From the NCBI RefSeq assembly GCF_003096355.1, contig NZ_QEKI01000019.1, positions 19,293 to 83,292 of the forward strand: a stretch of 64,000 nt of DNA, written 5' to 3'. Shown here one piece after another: positions 9,581 to 17,232 of the stretch. Position 1 is the first letter of the stretch. The number at the start of each line of letters is the position of its first letter. A program made the translations under genes and the position numbers. Under the pieces are notes generated by a model. That model saw only the letters and a list, made by a program, of their open reading frames with translations, was not told where the DNA came from and made no database searches. This DNA is from Pontibacter virosus (GTDB lineage Bacteria > Bacteroidota > Bacteroidia > Cytophagales > Hymenobacteraceae).

Positions 9581-10642
9581 TTATCCTTTTGTAAAATATT
9601 CGTAGAGCAGAATGCCACCGCCCGTAAGCAGGATATTCAGAATCGCCAGCGGAATCAAAATGTTCCAGCCCAGCTTCATCAACTGGTCGTAGCGGAAGCG
9701 CGGCAATGTCCAGCGTACCCACATGAAGAAGAAGATGAAAGCAAAAATCTTGGCAAACATCACCCCGACACCTATAATCGTCACCACGTTGTTACCCAAA
9801 ACAGGGTCATCAAACGCGTTGCGTAGGTTCTCCATGAACGGGAAGTTGTAAGCGCCGAAGTACAGCGTCGCCATCACAGCCGACACCACAAAGATGTTGA
9901 TGTACTCTGCAAACAGGTACATCCCCAGCTTCATCGAGCTATACTCAGTGTGGTAACCGCCAATCAGTTCGGCTTCCGATTCTGGTAAGTCGAATGGTGT
10001 TCTGTTCGTCTCAGCAAAGGCACAAATAAGGAAGATCAGGAAGCCCAGCGGCTGGTACCAGATGTTCCAGTTAAAGCCTGTCTGTTGCTCAGCAATTACT
10101 TTTAGCGACAGTGAGCCGCTCAGCATCAGCACCGCAATCAGCGACAGACCCATGGCCAGTTCATACGAAATGTTCTGCGAAGCAGCACGGATAGCGCCAA
10201 GCAACGAGAACTTGTTGTTCGAAGCCCAGCCACCGATCATCAGACCGTACACACCCAGCGACACCACACCAAAGATGTAGAGGATACCGATGTTTACGTC
10301 AATGGCAATCAAGTCGAAGGATGTCTCGCCTATGATGAGCGTGTCGCCAAACGGAATAACCGCACTCGACATGGCTGCCACCAGCATAGCTATACCTGGG
10401 CCCAGAATGAAGAGCGTTTTGTTTGCCTTGGCAGGTATAAATTCTTCTTTGAAGAACAGCTTGCCGGCGTCGGCCAGCGGCTGCAGTAAACCCATCGGAC
10501 CCGCTCTGTTCGGGCCTACACGGTCCTGAATGAAAGCGGCAATCTTACGCTCAAAGTAAGTCGAGTAGGTCGCAATCAGTAACGAAATACCGAAAATGGC
10601 CAGAATGTAGATGCCTTTGTATATGAGAAGTACAGAATCCAT
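9581..10642 (-). CDS. nuoH: NADH-quinone oxidoreductase subunit H
   Basis: Membrane subunit that forms the quinone-binding chamber with NuoB and NuoD. 353 residues, eight or more helices. Family signatures seen: ERKIAAFIQDRVGPNRAGP (about 30-48), and ETNRTPFDLPESEAELIGGY (about 210-230) with the acidic loop facing the quinone tunnel. It begins 3 bases after the nuoG stop. Confidence 0.97.
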   Translation of the reverse strand: MDSVLLIYKGIYILAIFGISLLIATYSTYFERKIAAFIQDRVGPNRAGPMGLLQPLADAGKLFFKEEFIPAKANKTLFILGPGIAMLVAAMSSAVIPFGDTLIIGETSFDLIAIDVNIGILYIFGVVSLGVYGLMIGGWASNNKFSLLGAIRAASQNISYELAMGLSLIAVLMLSGSLSLKVIAEQQTGFNWNIWYQPLGFLIFLICAFAETNRTPFDLPESEAELIGGYHTEYSSMKLGMYLFAEYINIFVVSAVMATLYFGAYNFPFMENLRNAFDDPVLGNNVVTIIGVGVMFAKIFAFIFFFMWVRWTLPRFRYDQLMKLGWNILIPLAILNILLTGGGILLYEYFTKG

Positions 10643-10645
10643 GCT

Positions 10646-11626
10646 TTATTCCGTTGGCATTTTTTTAACAGTAGATTTAGGGAGATTCGGCACGATTGGC
10701 ACGTTTATCACCGGCAGTTCGTAATGGTTGGCTGATATAACAGAACCCCTGTCGATGTTGCGCGGACCTTCGATGGTCCAGTCGCTCACCTCTTTCTTGT
10801 CGAAACGGCAGGTGTTACAGATGAACTCCTCCACCTCCGCGTACTCGTCCTTGCGGGCTGTTACACGTAGAACCTGATCGCCTCTTGACCACAGGGTTAC
10901 TTTACCACTGCAGGTAGGGCAGTCGCGGTGCGCGTTCAACGGCTTCGTGAACCACACACGGTTCTTGAAGCGCCAAGTCTTATCAGTAAGAGCACCCACA
11001 GGGCACACGTCAATCACGTTTCCTGAGAAATCGTTATCGATCACGTTCTCGATGTAGGTACCGATCTCGGCTGCATCGCCTCGGCCCAATACGCCATGCA
11101 CCCGCTTATCCGTGATCTGGTCGGCAGTATACACGCAGCGATAGCACAGGATGCAGCGTGTCATGTGCAGTTGGATGTAAGGACCCAGGTCTATTTTATC
11201 GAAAGTACGACGCGGTTCTTCGTAGCGGGTAGCACTCACACCGTGCTCGTACGACAGGTTCTGCAGGTCACACTCACCAGCCTGGTCACAAATAGGGCAA
11301 TCCAGCGGATGGTTGATCAGCAGCATCTCCACGATGCCTTTGCGGGCGTTGAGTACGTCTTCGTTGGTTGTGTTTTCCACCACCATGCCATCCTGCACCG
11401 GCGTTATGCACGAGGCAACCAGTTTCGGCATCGGGCGTGGGTCGCGGGCAGAACCCTGTGTTACCTTCACCAGGCACACACGGCACTTACCGCCACTGCC
11501 TTTGAGCGGGGTATAAAAACACATGGCAGGAGGCACTACATCACCCCCGATTTTACGGGCGGCCTGCAGGATGGTGGTTCCATCCTCAACCTCTACCTCG
11601 ATGCCGTCAAATGTTATTTTAGCCAT
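10646..11626 (-). CDS. nuoG: Short NuoG: iron-sulfur subunit without the molybdopterin-type domain
   Basis: Electron-input arm subunit of complex I. 326 residues only. Seen in order: a 2Fe-2S domain (Cys36, Cys48, Cys51, Cys73), the His106-Cys110-Cys113-Cys119 cluster motif (HPLDCPICDQAGEC), a 4Fe-4S set Cys158, Cys161, Cys164, Cys208, and two more CxxC pairs (236/239 and 270/273). E. coli NuoG has about 900 residues because of a large molybdopterin-oxidoreductase-like domain, absent here. Short forms are, to my knowledge, common in this phylum, so this is probably normal and not a truncation: the C-terminus ends cleanly and nuoH follows after 3 bases. Confidence 0.93.
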   Translation of the reverse strand: MAKITFDGIEVEVEDGTTILQAARKIGGDVVPPAMCFYTPLKGSGGKCRVCLVKVTQGSARDPRPMPKLVASCITPVQDGMVVENTTNEDVLNARKGIVEMLLINHPLDCPICDQAGECDLQNLSYEHGVSATRYEEPRRTFDKIDLGPYIQLHMTRCILCYRCVYTADQITDKRVHGVLGRGDAAEIGTYIENVIDNDFSGNVIDVCPVGALTDKTWRFKNRVWFTKPLNAHRDCPTCSGKVTLWSRGDQVLRVTARKDEYAEVEEFICNTCRFDKKEVSDWTIEGPRNIDRGSVISANHYELPVINVPIVPNLPKSTVKKMPTE

Positions 11627-11734
11627 CTTTTAATTCGTTATTCGTTATTCGTTGCCCGTTTTTCGTGAAGCGTCGCAACAAACGATGTAAGCTATACTTT
11701 CCTTTTCAGGATGATTTATTTATCTCTTTTCTTT

Positions 11735-11832
11735 TGTCTTCCTGTAAGGATCTTGTTGGCAAGTTGCAAAGGCTTAACCTCCCGGGGGTAGGGGCCCTCT
11801 ATTTCGACCAAATTTCTTCCAGAATGACAGAA
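11735..11832 (+). repeat. Dispersed intergenic repeat, copy A
   Basis: Shares ordered blocks with 16926-17012: CCTGTAAG(G/A)ATCTT(G/A)TTGGC, AAAGGCTTAA(C/T)CTCCC, CCAA(A/G)TTTCTT and AGAATGACAG. Between the second and third blocks copy A has an extra G-rich insertion that copy B lacks. Confidence 0.65.
11784..11803 (+). repeat. G-rich element, copy near nuoF
   Basis: GGGGGTAGGGGCCCTCTATT. Matches the minus strand at 45847-45866 in 19 of 20 positions; a partial copy lies at 1596-1608. Confidence 0.6.
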
Positions 11833-11851
11833 TAGAAGATATTTTCGTCAA

Positions 11852-13198
11852 TTATACAGTAGCTGCAGCCAGTTGCCCTCTGTACACCGCACCTGGAGCC
11901 GTAGCCTCTTGCGGGTGCTTGATGTGCCATTCGAACTCCTCGCGGAAGTGACGGATCGCGCTGGCTACTGGCCAAGCTGCCGCGTCACCCAGCGGGCAAA
12001 TGGTGTTACCTTCGATTTGCTTGGCTACGCTTACCAACAGGTCTATGTCTTGCTGATGACCGTGACCGTGCTCGATACGGTGCAGCACGCGCTCCATCCA
12101 GCCAGTACCTTCACGGCAAGGGCTGCACTGTCCGCATGACTCGTGATGGTAGAAGCGGGCATAGTTCCACGTGTTACGCACAATGCACTGGTCTTCGTCA
12201 AACACAATAAAGGCCCCTGAACCCAGCATAGAGCCGCTCACGAAACCACCGTCAGACAGCGATTCGTAGGTCATCAAGCGCTGCTCGCCGGCGGCTGTTT
12301 TCAGAATCAGCTCGGCTGGCAGAATCGGAACAGAAGAACCTCCCGGCACTACCGCTTTCAGTTGCTTGCCTTTCCAGATACCACCGCAGTACTCGTCAGA
12401 GTAGATAAACTCCTCCACCGGAACACCCAAGTCGATTTCATAAACGCCCGGACGGTTTATGTTACCGCTGGCAGAAATCAGTTTGGTACCTGTGCTACGA
12501 CCTATACCTATTTTAGCATACTCCGCACCTGTGTTGTTCACAATCCACGGCACAGAAGCGATGGTCTCTACGTTGTTCACCACCGTCGGCGACTGGAATA
12601 AACCTTTCACAGCTGGGAATGGCGGCTTGTTACGCGGGTTGCCACGCTTGCCTTCCAGTGATTCCAACAGGGCAGTCTCTTCACCGCAGATATACGCACC
12701 GCCACCCGGCGCCACATGCAGGTCGAGGTCGTAACCTGAGCCCAGAATGTTCTTGCCTAGCAAACCAGCGGCATACGCCTCGGCGATTGCTTTCTCCAGA
12801 ATGCGCAGGACAAACAATAACTCACCACGGATGTAGATGTAAGACGTGTTCGCACCCAGCGCATAGCTCGACGTAATCATGCCTTCAATCAGGGCGTGCG
12901 GGTTTTTTTCCATGAACACACGGTCCTTGAAAGTACCTGGCTCCGATTCGTCGGCGTTGCAAACTAAGTAACGCGGAACACCCTCTGGCTTGGCCAGGAA
13001 GCTCCACTTCATACCAGCTGGGAAGCCAGCGCCACCACGACCACGCAGGCCCGATGTCTTCACTTCTTCCACCACCTCGTCCGGAGTCATCGTTTTCAGG
13101 GCTTTTTCTACCGAGCGGTAGCCGCCATGCTTGCGATACATCTCCAGGGTTTCGATACCCGGTACGTTAATATGTTCGGTTAATATCTTGATTCCCAT
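11852..13198 (-). CDS. nuoF: NADH-quinone oxidoreductase subunit F (NADH/FMN site)
   Basis: Binds NADH and FMN and carries cluster N3. 448 residues, normal length. Visible: the NADH-binding glycine loop GRGGAGFPAGMKWSF (about 53-67), the FMN region NADESEPGTFKDR (about 90-102), and the 4Fe-4S motif CGQCSPCREGTGW with the distal Cys in NTICPLGDAA. It starts 63 bases after nuoE. Confidence 0.97.
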   Translation of the reverse strand: MGIKILTEHINVPGIETLEMYRKHGGYRSVEKALKTMTPDEVVEEVKTSGLRGRGGAGFPAGMKWSFLAKPEGVPRYLVCNADESEPGTFKDRVFMEKNPHALIEGMITSSYALGANTSYIYIRGELLFVLRILEKAIAEAYAAGLLGKNILGSGYDLDLHVAPGGGAYICGEETALLESLEGKRGNPRNKPPFPAVKGLFQSPTVVNNVETIASVPWIVNNTGAEYAKIGIGRSTGTKLISASGNINRPGVYEIDLGVPVEEFIYSDEYCGGIWKGKQLKAVVPGGSSVPILPAELILKTAAGEQRLMTYESLSDGGFVSGSMLGSGAFIVFDEDQCIVRNTWNYARFYHHESCGQCSPCREGTGWMERVLHRIEHGHGHQQDIDLLVSVAKQIEGNTICPLGDAAAWPVASAIRHFREEFEWHIKHPQEATAPGAVYRGQLAAATV

Positions 13199-13261
13199 TG
13201 TGACAGGATATATAGCTCGGCAGTCGCTGTGTTAGGGCAGGCTGCCTGATTTATCAATGAA

Positions 13262-13795
13262 TTACTTCGCCCACTCAGGCGTTTCCACCTCTTTGTTGCG
13301 CATCATCTCCAGAAACTGGTCCACGGCCTCTTCGCTGTCGATGTTCTCGTAGTAGGTTTCGCGCACCTGCAGCATCGGGCCTGTTCCGCACGAAGCCAGG
13401 CATTCCACCGGCTTCAGGGTAAACATGCCGTCAGCCGTTGTTTCGCCTTCTTCGATGTTGAGCTTCTGCTTGAGCGTCTCAATCATCTGGTCGGCACCGC
13501 GCAGGCAGCAAGGGCCAGTGCGGCATACCTCGAGCACGTGCTTGCCAACCGGCTTCAGGTTGAACATGGTATAGAAAGTAGCCACTTCGTATACCTCAAT
13601 TGGCTGTATGTTCAGGATTTCGGCAATCGCGTCCATCGCTTCAGGGCTCACCCAGCCGTTGTTTTCCGCCTGTGCAACGTGCAGGGCAGGCAACAGGGCA
13701 GACTTCTGGCGTCCTTCCGGGTAGTGGCTGATATAGCGCTGAATCTCAACTAGGGCCTTATCAGAAAACTTAAATGCGTTTATAGTCTCTGCCAT
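13262..13795 (-). CDS. nuoE: NADH-quinone oxidoreductase subunit E (2Fe-2S)
   Basis: Thioredoxin-fold 2Fe-2S subunit (cluster N1a) that pairs with NuoF. 177 residues from ATG 13795 (MAETINAF); a GTG five codons upstream at 13810 is possible but less likely. The cluster cysteines lie in CRTGPCCLRGA and CLASCGTGPM. The C-terminus ends EVETPEWAK. Confidence 0.95.
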   Translation of the reverse strand: MAETINAFKFSDKALVEIQRYISHYPEGRQKSALLPALHVAQAENNGWVSPEAMDAIAEILNIQPIEVYEVATFYTMFNLKPVGKHVLEVCRTGPCCLRGADQMIETLKQKLNIEEGETTADGMFTLKPVECLASCGTGPMLQVRETYYENIDSEEAVDQFLEMMRNKEVETPEWAK

Positions 13796-13848
13796 CTTTG
13801 TAAATGTCACCGACTAAGAGCCGGTGTTAGATGATATTTAATAATGTA

Positions 13849-15099
13849 TTATGCGTCCAGTTCGCCGGCAATCACGTTCAGGCTACTCAGCGTCAGGATG
13901 GCGTCGGCCAGCTGACCGCCTTTGATCATCTCGGTGTAAGCCTGATAGTAAATGAAGCAAGGTCTTCTGAAGTGCAGACGGTATGGCGTTCTGCCGCCGT
14001 CGCTGATCAGGTAGAAACCAAGCTCGCCGTTGCCGCCTTCCACGCTGTGGTATACCTCGCCTTTCGGAGCGTCAATCTCACCCATCACAATCTTAAAATG
14101 ATAGATAAGTGCTTCCATGCTGGTGTATACTTCCTGCTTTGGAGGCAAATAGTAATGCGGTGCGTCGGCGTGGTACGAGCCTTCTGGCAGGTTTTTGTAA
14201 GCCTGTTCGATGATTTTCAAGCTTTGCCATACCTCTTCGTTGCGCACTAAGAAACGGTCGTAGGTATCGCCTTTCTCGCCAACTGGGATTTCAAACTCGA
14301 AATCGTCGTAAGAAGAGTAAGGGTTCATCACACGCACGTCGTAGTCAACGCCCGTGGCACGCAGGTTAGGACCTGTGAAGCCGTAGTTCAAGGCACGCTC
14401 CGCCGAAATGGCACCCACACCCACCGTACGGTCGATAAAGATACGGTTGCGGGTCAGCATTTTCTCGAACTCCGCCCATACCTTCGGGAAGCGCTTCAGG
14501 AACTCACCAATCAGGTGCAAGGCCTTTGGCGAAAGGTCGCGCTCCATGCCGCCGATACGACCCATGTTGGTCGTCAGACGGGCACCGCATACCTCTTCGT
14601 AAATGTCGTAAATGTGCTCACGCTCCTGCATTACGTACAGGAAGCCGGTGAAAGCGCCGGAGTCCACACCCAAGATTGAGTTACAAATCAGGTGGTCGGA
14701 AATACGGGCCAGCTCCATCATAATTACCCGGATGTACTGCGCACGCTTCGGGATTTCTATACCCAAAAGCTTCTCCACTGTCATGTGGTACCCCATGTTG
14801 TTGATAGGGGACGAACAGTAGTTCATGCGGTCGGTGAGCGGCGTAATCTGGTAGAACGGTCTGCGCTCGGCAATCTTCTCGAAAGCACGGTGAATGTACC
14901 CGATGGTCGGCACGGCATCCATGATAACCTCCCCGTCCATCTGTAGGATGTTCTGGAAGATACCGTGTGTGGCCGGGTGCGTCGGACCCAGGTTCAGGGT
15001 CGTCAGGTTCTCGTTCTTTTTGTCCTGCAGTTTCAGGTCGCGGTTGTCGCGGAATTCCTGCAACTGGTCAGTATCAGCTGTTTTATTATCAGTAGCCAT
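13849..15099 (-). CDS. nuoD: NADH-quinone oxidoreductase subunit D
   Basis: 49-kDa-type subunit, related to hydrogenase large subunits, forming the quinone site with NuoB and NuoH. 416 residues. Signatures: LNLGPTHPATHG (about 35-46), GYIHRAFEK, MNYCSSPINNMGYHMTVEKL, and the acidic C-terminal region DGGRTPYRLHFRRPCF. Separate from NuoC, unlike the fused NuoCD of E. coli. A charged 30-residue N-terminal extension precedes the core. Confidence 0.97.
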   Translation of the reverse strand: MATDNKTADTDQLQEFRDNRDLKLQDKKNENLTTLNLGPTHPATHGIFQNILQMDGEVIMDAVPTIGYIHRAFEKIAERRPFYQITPLTDRMNYCSSPINNMGYHMTVEKLLGIEIPKRAQYIRVIMMELARISDHLICNSILGVDSGAFTGFLYVMQEREHIYDIYEEVCGARLTTNMGRIGGMERDLSPKALHLIGEFLKRFPKVWAEFEKMLTRNRIFIDRTVGVGAISAERALNYGFTGPNLRATGVDYDVRVMNPYSSYDDFEFEIPVGEKGDTYDRFLVRNEEVWQSLKIIEQAYKNLPEGSYHADAPHYYLPPKQEVYTSMEALIYHFKIVMGEIDAPKGEVYHSVEGGNGELGFYLISDGGRTPYRLHFRRPCFIYYQAYTEMIKGGQLADAILTLSSLNVIAGELDA

Positions 15100-15114
15100 A
15101 GTGGTTTATCTGGC

Positions 15115-15621
15115 TTAGCGTCCGAAATACGTATCGATTTTGTCTTCCCGCGTCTGGTCTTCCAGCGGATACTGCTTGAGCATCGGGTGGTACTCCATCT
15201 CCTCGATGTTGAGGATGCGGATCAGGTTCGGGTGACCGGTAAAGATGAAACCGTAAAAGTCATAGGCCTCACGCTCCATCCAGTTGGCGGTGGCGTAAAT
15301 GTTGGTCAGCGTTGGCAATACCGGGTCTTCGGCAGGCACAAACACCTTAATGCGCAGACGGTAATTGTGACGCAGGCTATGCAATTGGTACATCATGCAC
15401 AACTCCTTGCCTTTGTGGTCAGGGAAGTGAATGCCTGCCATCGTGGTCAGGAACTGCACCTGCAGATCCTTGTCGTCATACAGGTATTGGATCAGGGCAA
15501 TGATGTTCTCACGAGTAGTCGTGAAGGTCATGATTCCGTCCGGGTTGTAGGCATCAAAGATGCTCTCTTCACCGAACTGGGCTATCAGTTTACCGAGTAC
15601 GTTTTCGTTCGTAAGCTCCAT
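15115..15621 (-). CDS. nuoC: NADH-quinone oxidoreductase subunit C
   Basis: 30-kDa-type peripheral arm subunit that braces NuoD. 168 residues with the signature ANWMEREAYDFYGFIFTGHPNL (about 115-135) and RILNIEEMEYHPMLKQYPLE. Lies between nuoB (5-base gap) and nuoD (15-base gap), so expression is tightly coupled. Confidence 0.96.
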   Translation of the reverse strand: MELTNENVLGKLIAQFGEESIFDAYNPDGIMTFTTTRENIIALIQYLYDDKDLQVQFLTTMAGIHFPDHKGKELCMMYQLHSLRHNYRLRIKVFVPAEDPVLPTLTNIYATANWMEREAYDFYGFIFTGHPNLIRILNIEEMEYHPMLKQYPLEDQTREDKIDTYFGR

Positions 15622-15626
15622 GCTGC

Positions 15627-16181
15627 TTATTTAATGTTGTAAGAAGCCAAAAGTGCCTGGTATTCAGGTGAGTTGCGGCGGCGTAGCGATTCGTTCTTGG
15701 CCAGATCCTGCACACGCATCAATCCGTCCAGAATCTGCTCCGGTCTTGGCGGGCAGCCCGGTACGTACACGTCAACCGGCACGACACGGTCTATACCTTG
15801 CAGCACAGAGTAGGAGTCGAAAATACCGCCTGAGGTAGCGCAAGCGCCAACAGCCACCACCCAGCGTGGCTCGGCCATCTGCTCGTATACCTGCTTCACG
15901 ACAGGACCCATCTTTTTGGCAATGGTACCCATCACCAACAGGATATCGGCCTGACGTGGCGAGAAGCTCGGGCGCTCCGAACCGAAACGGGAGATGTCGT
16001 AGGTAGCGCCCATGGTCGCCATAAACTCGATACCGCAGCAAGAAGTGGCAAAAGGCAATGGCCAAAGCGAGTTCGCGCGGGCCAGACCAATCACTTTCTC
16101 AAAGGAAGTAGCAAAGAAACCAGCACCGCTATGGCCTTCAGGTGCCTCTGCCATGTTTATATCTTTATTTAAATCGCTCAT
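15627..16181 (-). CDS. nuoB: NADH-quinone oxidoreductase subunit B (cluster N2)
   Basis: Carries the terminal 4Fe-4S cluster N2 that reduces quinone. 184 residues with the tandem Cys48-Cys49 in TSCCGIEFMA, a third Cys in VGACATSGG and the fourth in PGCPPRPE. The N-terminal 20 residues are variable. Follows nuoA by 80 bases. Confidence 0.97.
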   Translation of the reverse strand: MSDLNKDINMAEAPEGHSGAGFFATSFEKVIGLARANSLWPLPFATSCCGIEFMATMGATYDISRFGSERPSFSPRQADILLVMGTIAKKMGPVVKQVYEQMAEPRWVVAVGACATSGGIFDSYSVLQGIDRVVPVDVYVPGCPPRPEQILDGLMRVQDLAKNESLRRRNSPEYQALLASYNIK

Positions 16182-16261
16182 GTCTTCTAAATTCTAGGTT
16201 TTAATCTGCATTTACCCCTGAAAAAACACCGTTTACCCTATAAAAGTTTAATGGTGCCGAA

Positions 16262-16636
16262 CTACTTGAGAATCCCTTTTTTGATTTCGTAGAAGAAGCC
16301 AGTCAGGATAACGCCCAGGAACAACATCATCGGCAGGAAGCCCTCCAGACCGAATTCACGGAAGTTCACTGCCCAAGGGTACATGAAGATAATTTCAATA
16401 TCGAACAGCACGAACAGGATGGCCGTGAGGAAGTACTTGTAAGAGATCGGCGTGCGCGCATCACCCACAGACTCCACACCACTTTCCCAGGGGTTGTCCT
16501 TTACCTCACTTTTTCTTTTCGGGCCCAATAAATGGGTTACCACCAGCGCGAAAATAACGAAGCCGAGCGCTGCCGCAAATTGTATCAAAATAGGGAGGTA
16601 GTCCGACGGTAGATACTGAGTATCAGTAGTTTCCAT
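16262..16636 (-). CDS. nuoA: NADH-quinone oxidoreductase subunit A
   Basis: Three-helix membrane subunit near the quinone chamber. 124 residues with the family stretch ESGVESVGDARTPISYKYFLTAILFVLFDIEIIFMYPWA. First gene of the complex I cluster, with a consensus promoter directly upstream. Confidence 0.97.
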   Translation of the reverse strand: METTDTQYLPSDYLPILIQFAAALGFVIFALVVTHLLGPKRKSEVKDNPWESGVESVGDARTPISYKYFLTAILFVLFDIEIIFMYPWAVNFREFGLEGFLPMMLFLGVILTGFFYEIKKGILK

Positions 16637-16667
16637 ATTGCTGCTATGCTTTATTGAAATTTGGGAG

Positions 16668-16698
16668 CAAAATTAGGTATAAATAGCCAACAATCAAA
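16668..16698 (-). promoter_or_regulatory. Consensus Bacteroidota promoter of nuoA
   Basis: On the minus strand: TTTG (16695-16698), a 19-base spacer, then TAATTTTG (16668-16675). This is an exact match to the TTTG-N19-TAnnTTTG pattern of the primary sigma factor of this phylum. Inferred start near 16662, giving a leader of about 25 bases. An AGGTATA word overlaps the spacer next to the -7 element. Confidence 0.88.
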
Positions 16699-16925
16699 AG
16701 ACTATATCCAATGTAAATAGCGTTTGAAATTGTTCTAAAGTATTATTTGCCGGTGTGAATGCAATTCTGGTCGTTTTTGCAATGTGTACAGCTCGTGTTG
16801 TTTGTAGATAGAGGGTTGTCAGGTATAGCTATCAGGTATAGCGGGGTGGATGTTAGAACAATGGTTGGGTGTTTTCTCTTTGGATAAGTGCCAATGTGAA
16901 AGTGATGCCGTTTCAACTTACTCTT

Positions 16926-17012
16926 TGTTATCCTGTAAGAATCTTATTGGCTTATAGTAAAGGCTTAATCTCCCTTCCACCAAGTTTCTTAACAGAATGA
17001 CAGTGAATTTTG
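16926..17012 (+). repeat. Dispersed intergenic repeat, copy B
   Basis: Same ordered blocks as 11735-11832 in the same orientation, without the G-rich insertion. Confidence 0.65.
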
Positions 17013-17039
17013 AGCTTTTTATCTTAACGCAAAATGATA

Positions 17040-17100
17040 ATTCCGGGTCCAACCGCCACTAGCCCCGCCCTGTCTAGGGCGGTGAATCCGCAATTACTCC
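17040..17100 (+). repeat. Dispersed hairpin repeat, copy 2
   Basis: CCGGGTCCAACC, then stem CCGCCCT / AGGGCGG (17065-17071 and 17076-17082, loop GTCT), then AATCCGCAATT. Compared with copy 1 (1395-1460) two stem positions differ on both arms and still pair. Confidence 0.6.
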
Positions 17101-17172
17101 TTCCAAAGTATAAGCATTGTCGTTAGGCAGGTATAGACTGAAGACTTTACGGGTATAAACCAAGGGTGGTAA

Positions 17173-17216
17173 AAACAGGAAGCACCACGCCCTTTCGAGC
17201 GTGGTGCTTCCTGTTT
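17173..17216. terminator. Strong hairpin terminator of pruA
   Basis: Perfect 18-bp inverted repeat, arms 17173-17190 and 17199-17216 (AAACAGGAAGCACCACGC and its complement), with TTTTT on the minus-strand side. 17 bases past the pruA stop. Confidence 0.85.
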
Positions 17217-17232
17217 CAGGTATCGCTATACC

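Larger units (their letters stand above)
11627..11851. other. 225-base spacer between nuoF and nuoG with repeats
   Basis: The longest gap inside the first nuo unit. Holds a tandem TTATTCGT-like repeat (about 11633-11655), a dispersed repeat (11735-11832) and a G-rich element (11784-11803). No gene or clear terminator is seen, so nuoA-J may still be one transcript. Confidence 0.6.
16699..17170. other. Gene-free spacer upstream of nuoA with two repeats
   Basis: No gene is seen. Contains the dispersed repeat copy B (16926-17012), hairpin repeat copy 2 (17040-17100) and three AGGTATA words (about 16822, 16835 and 17130). Confidence 0.6.
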
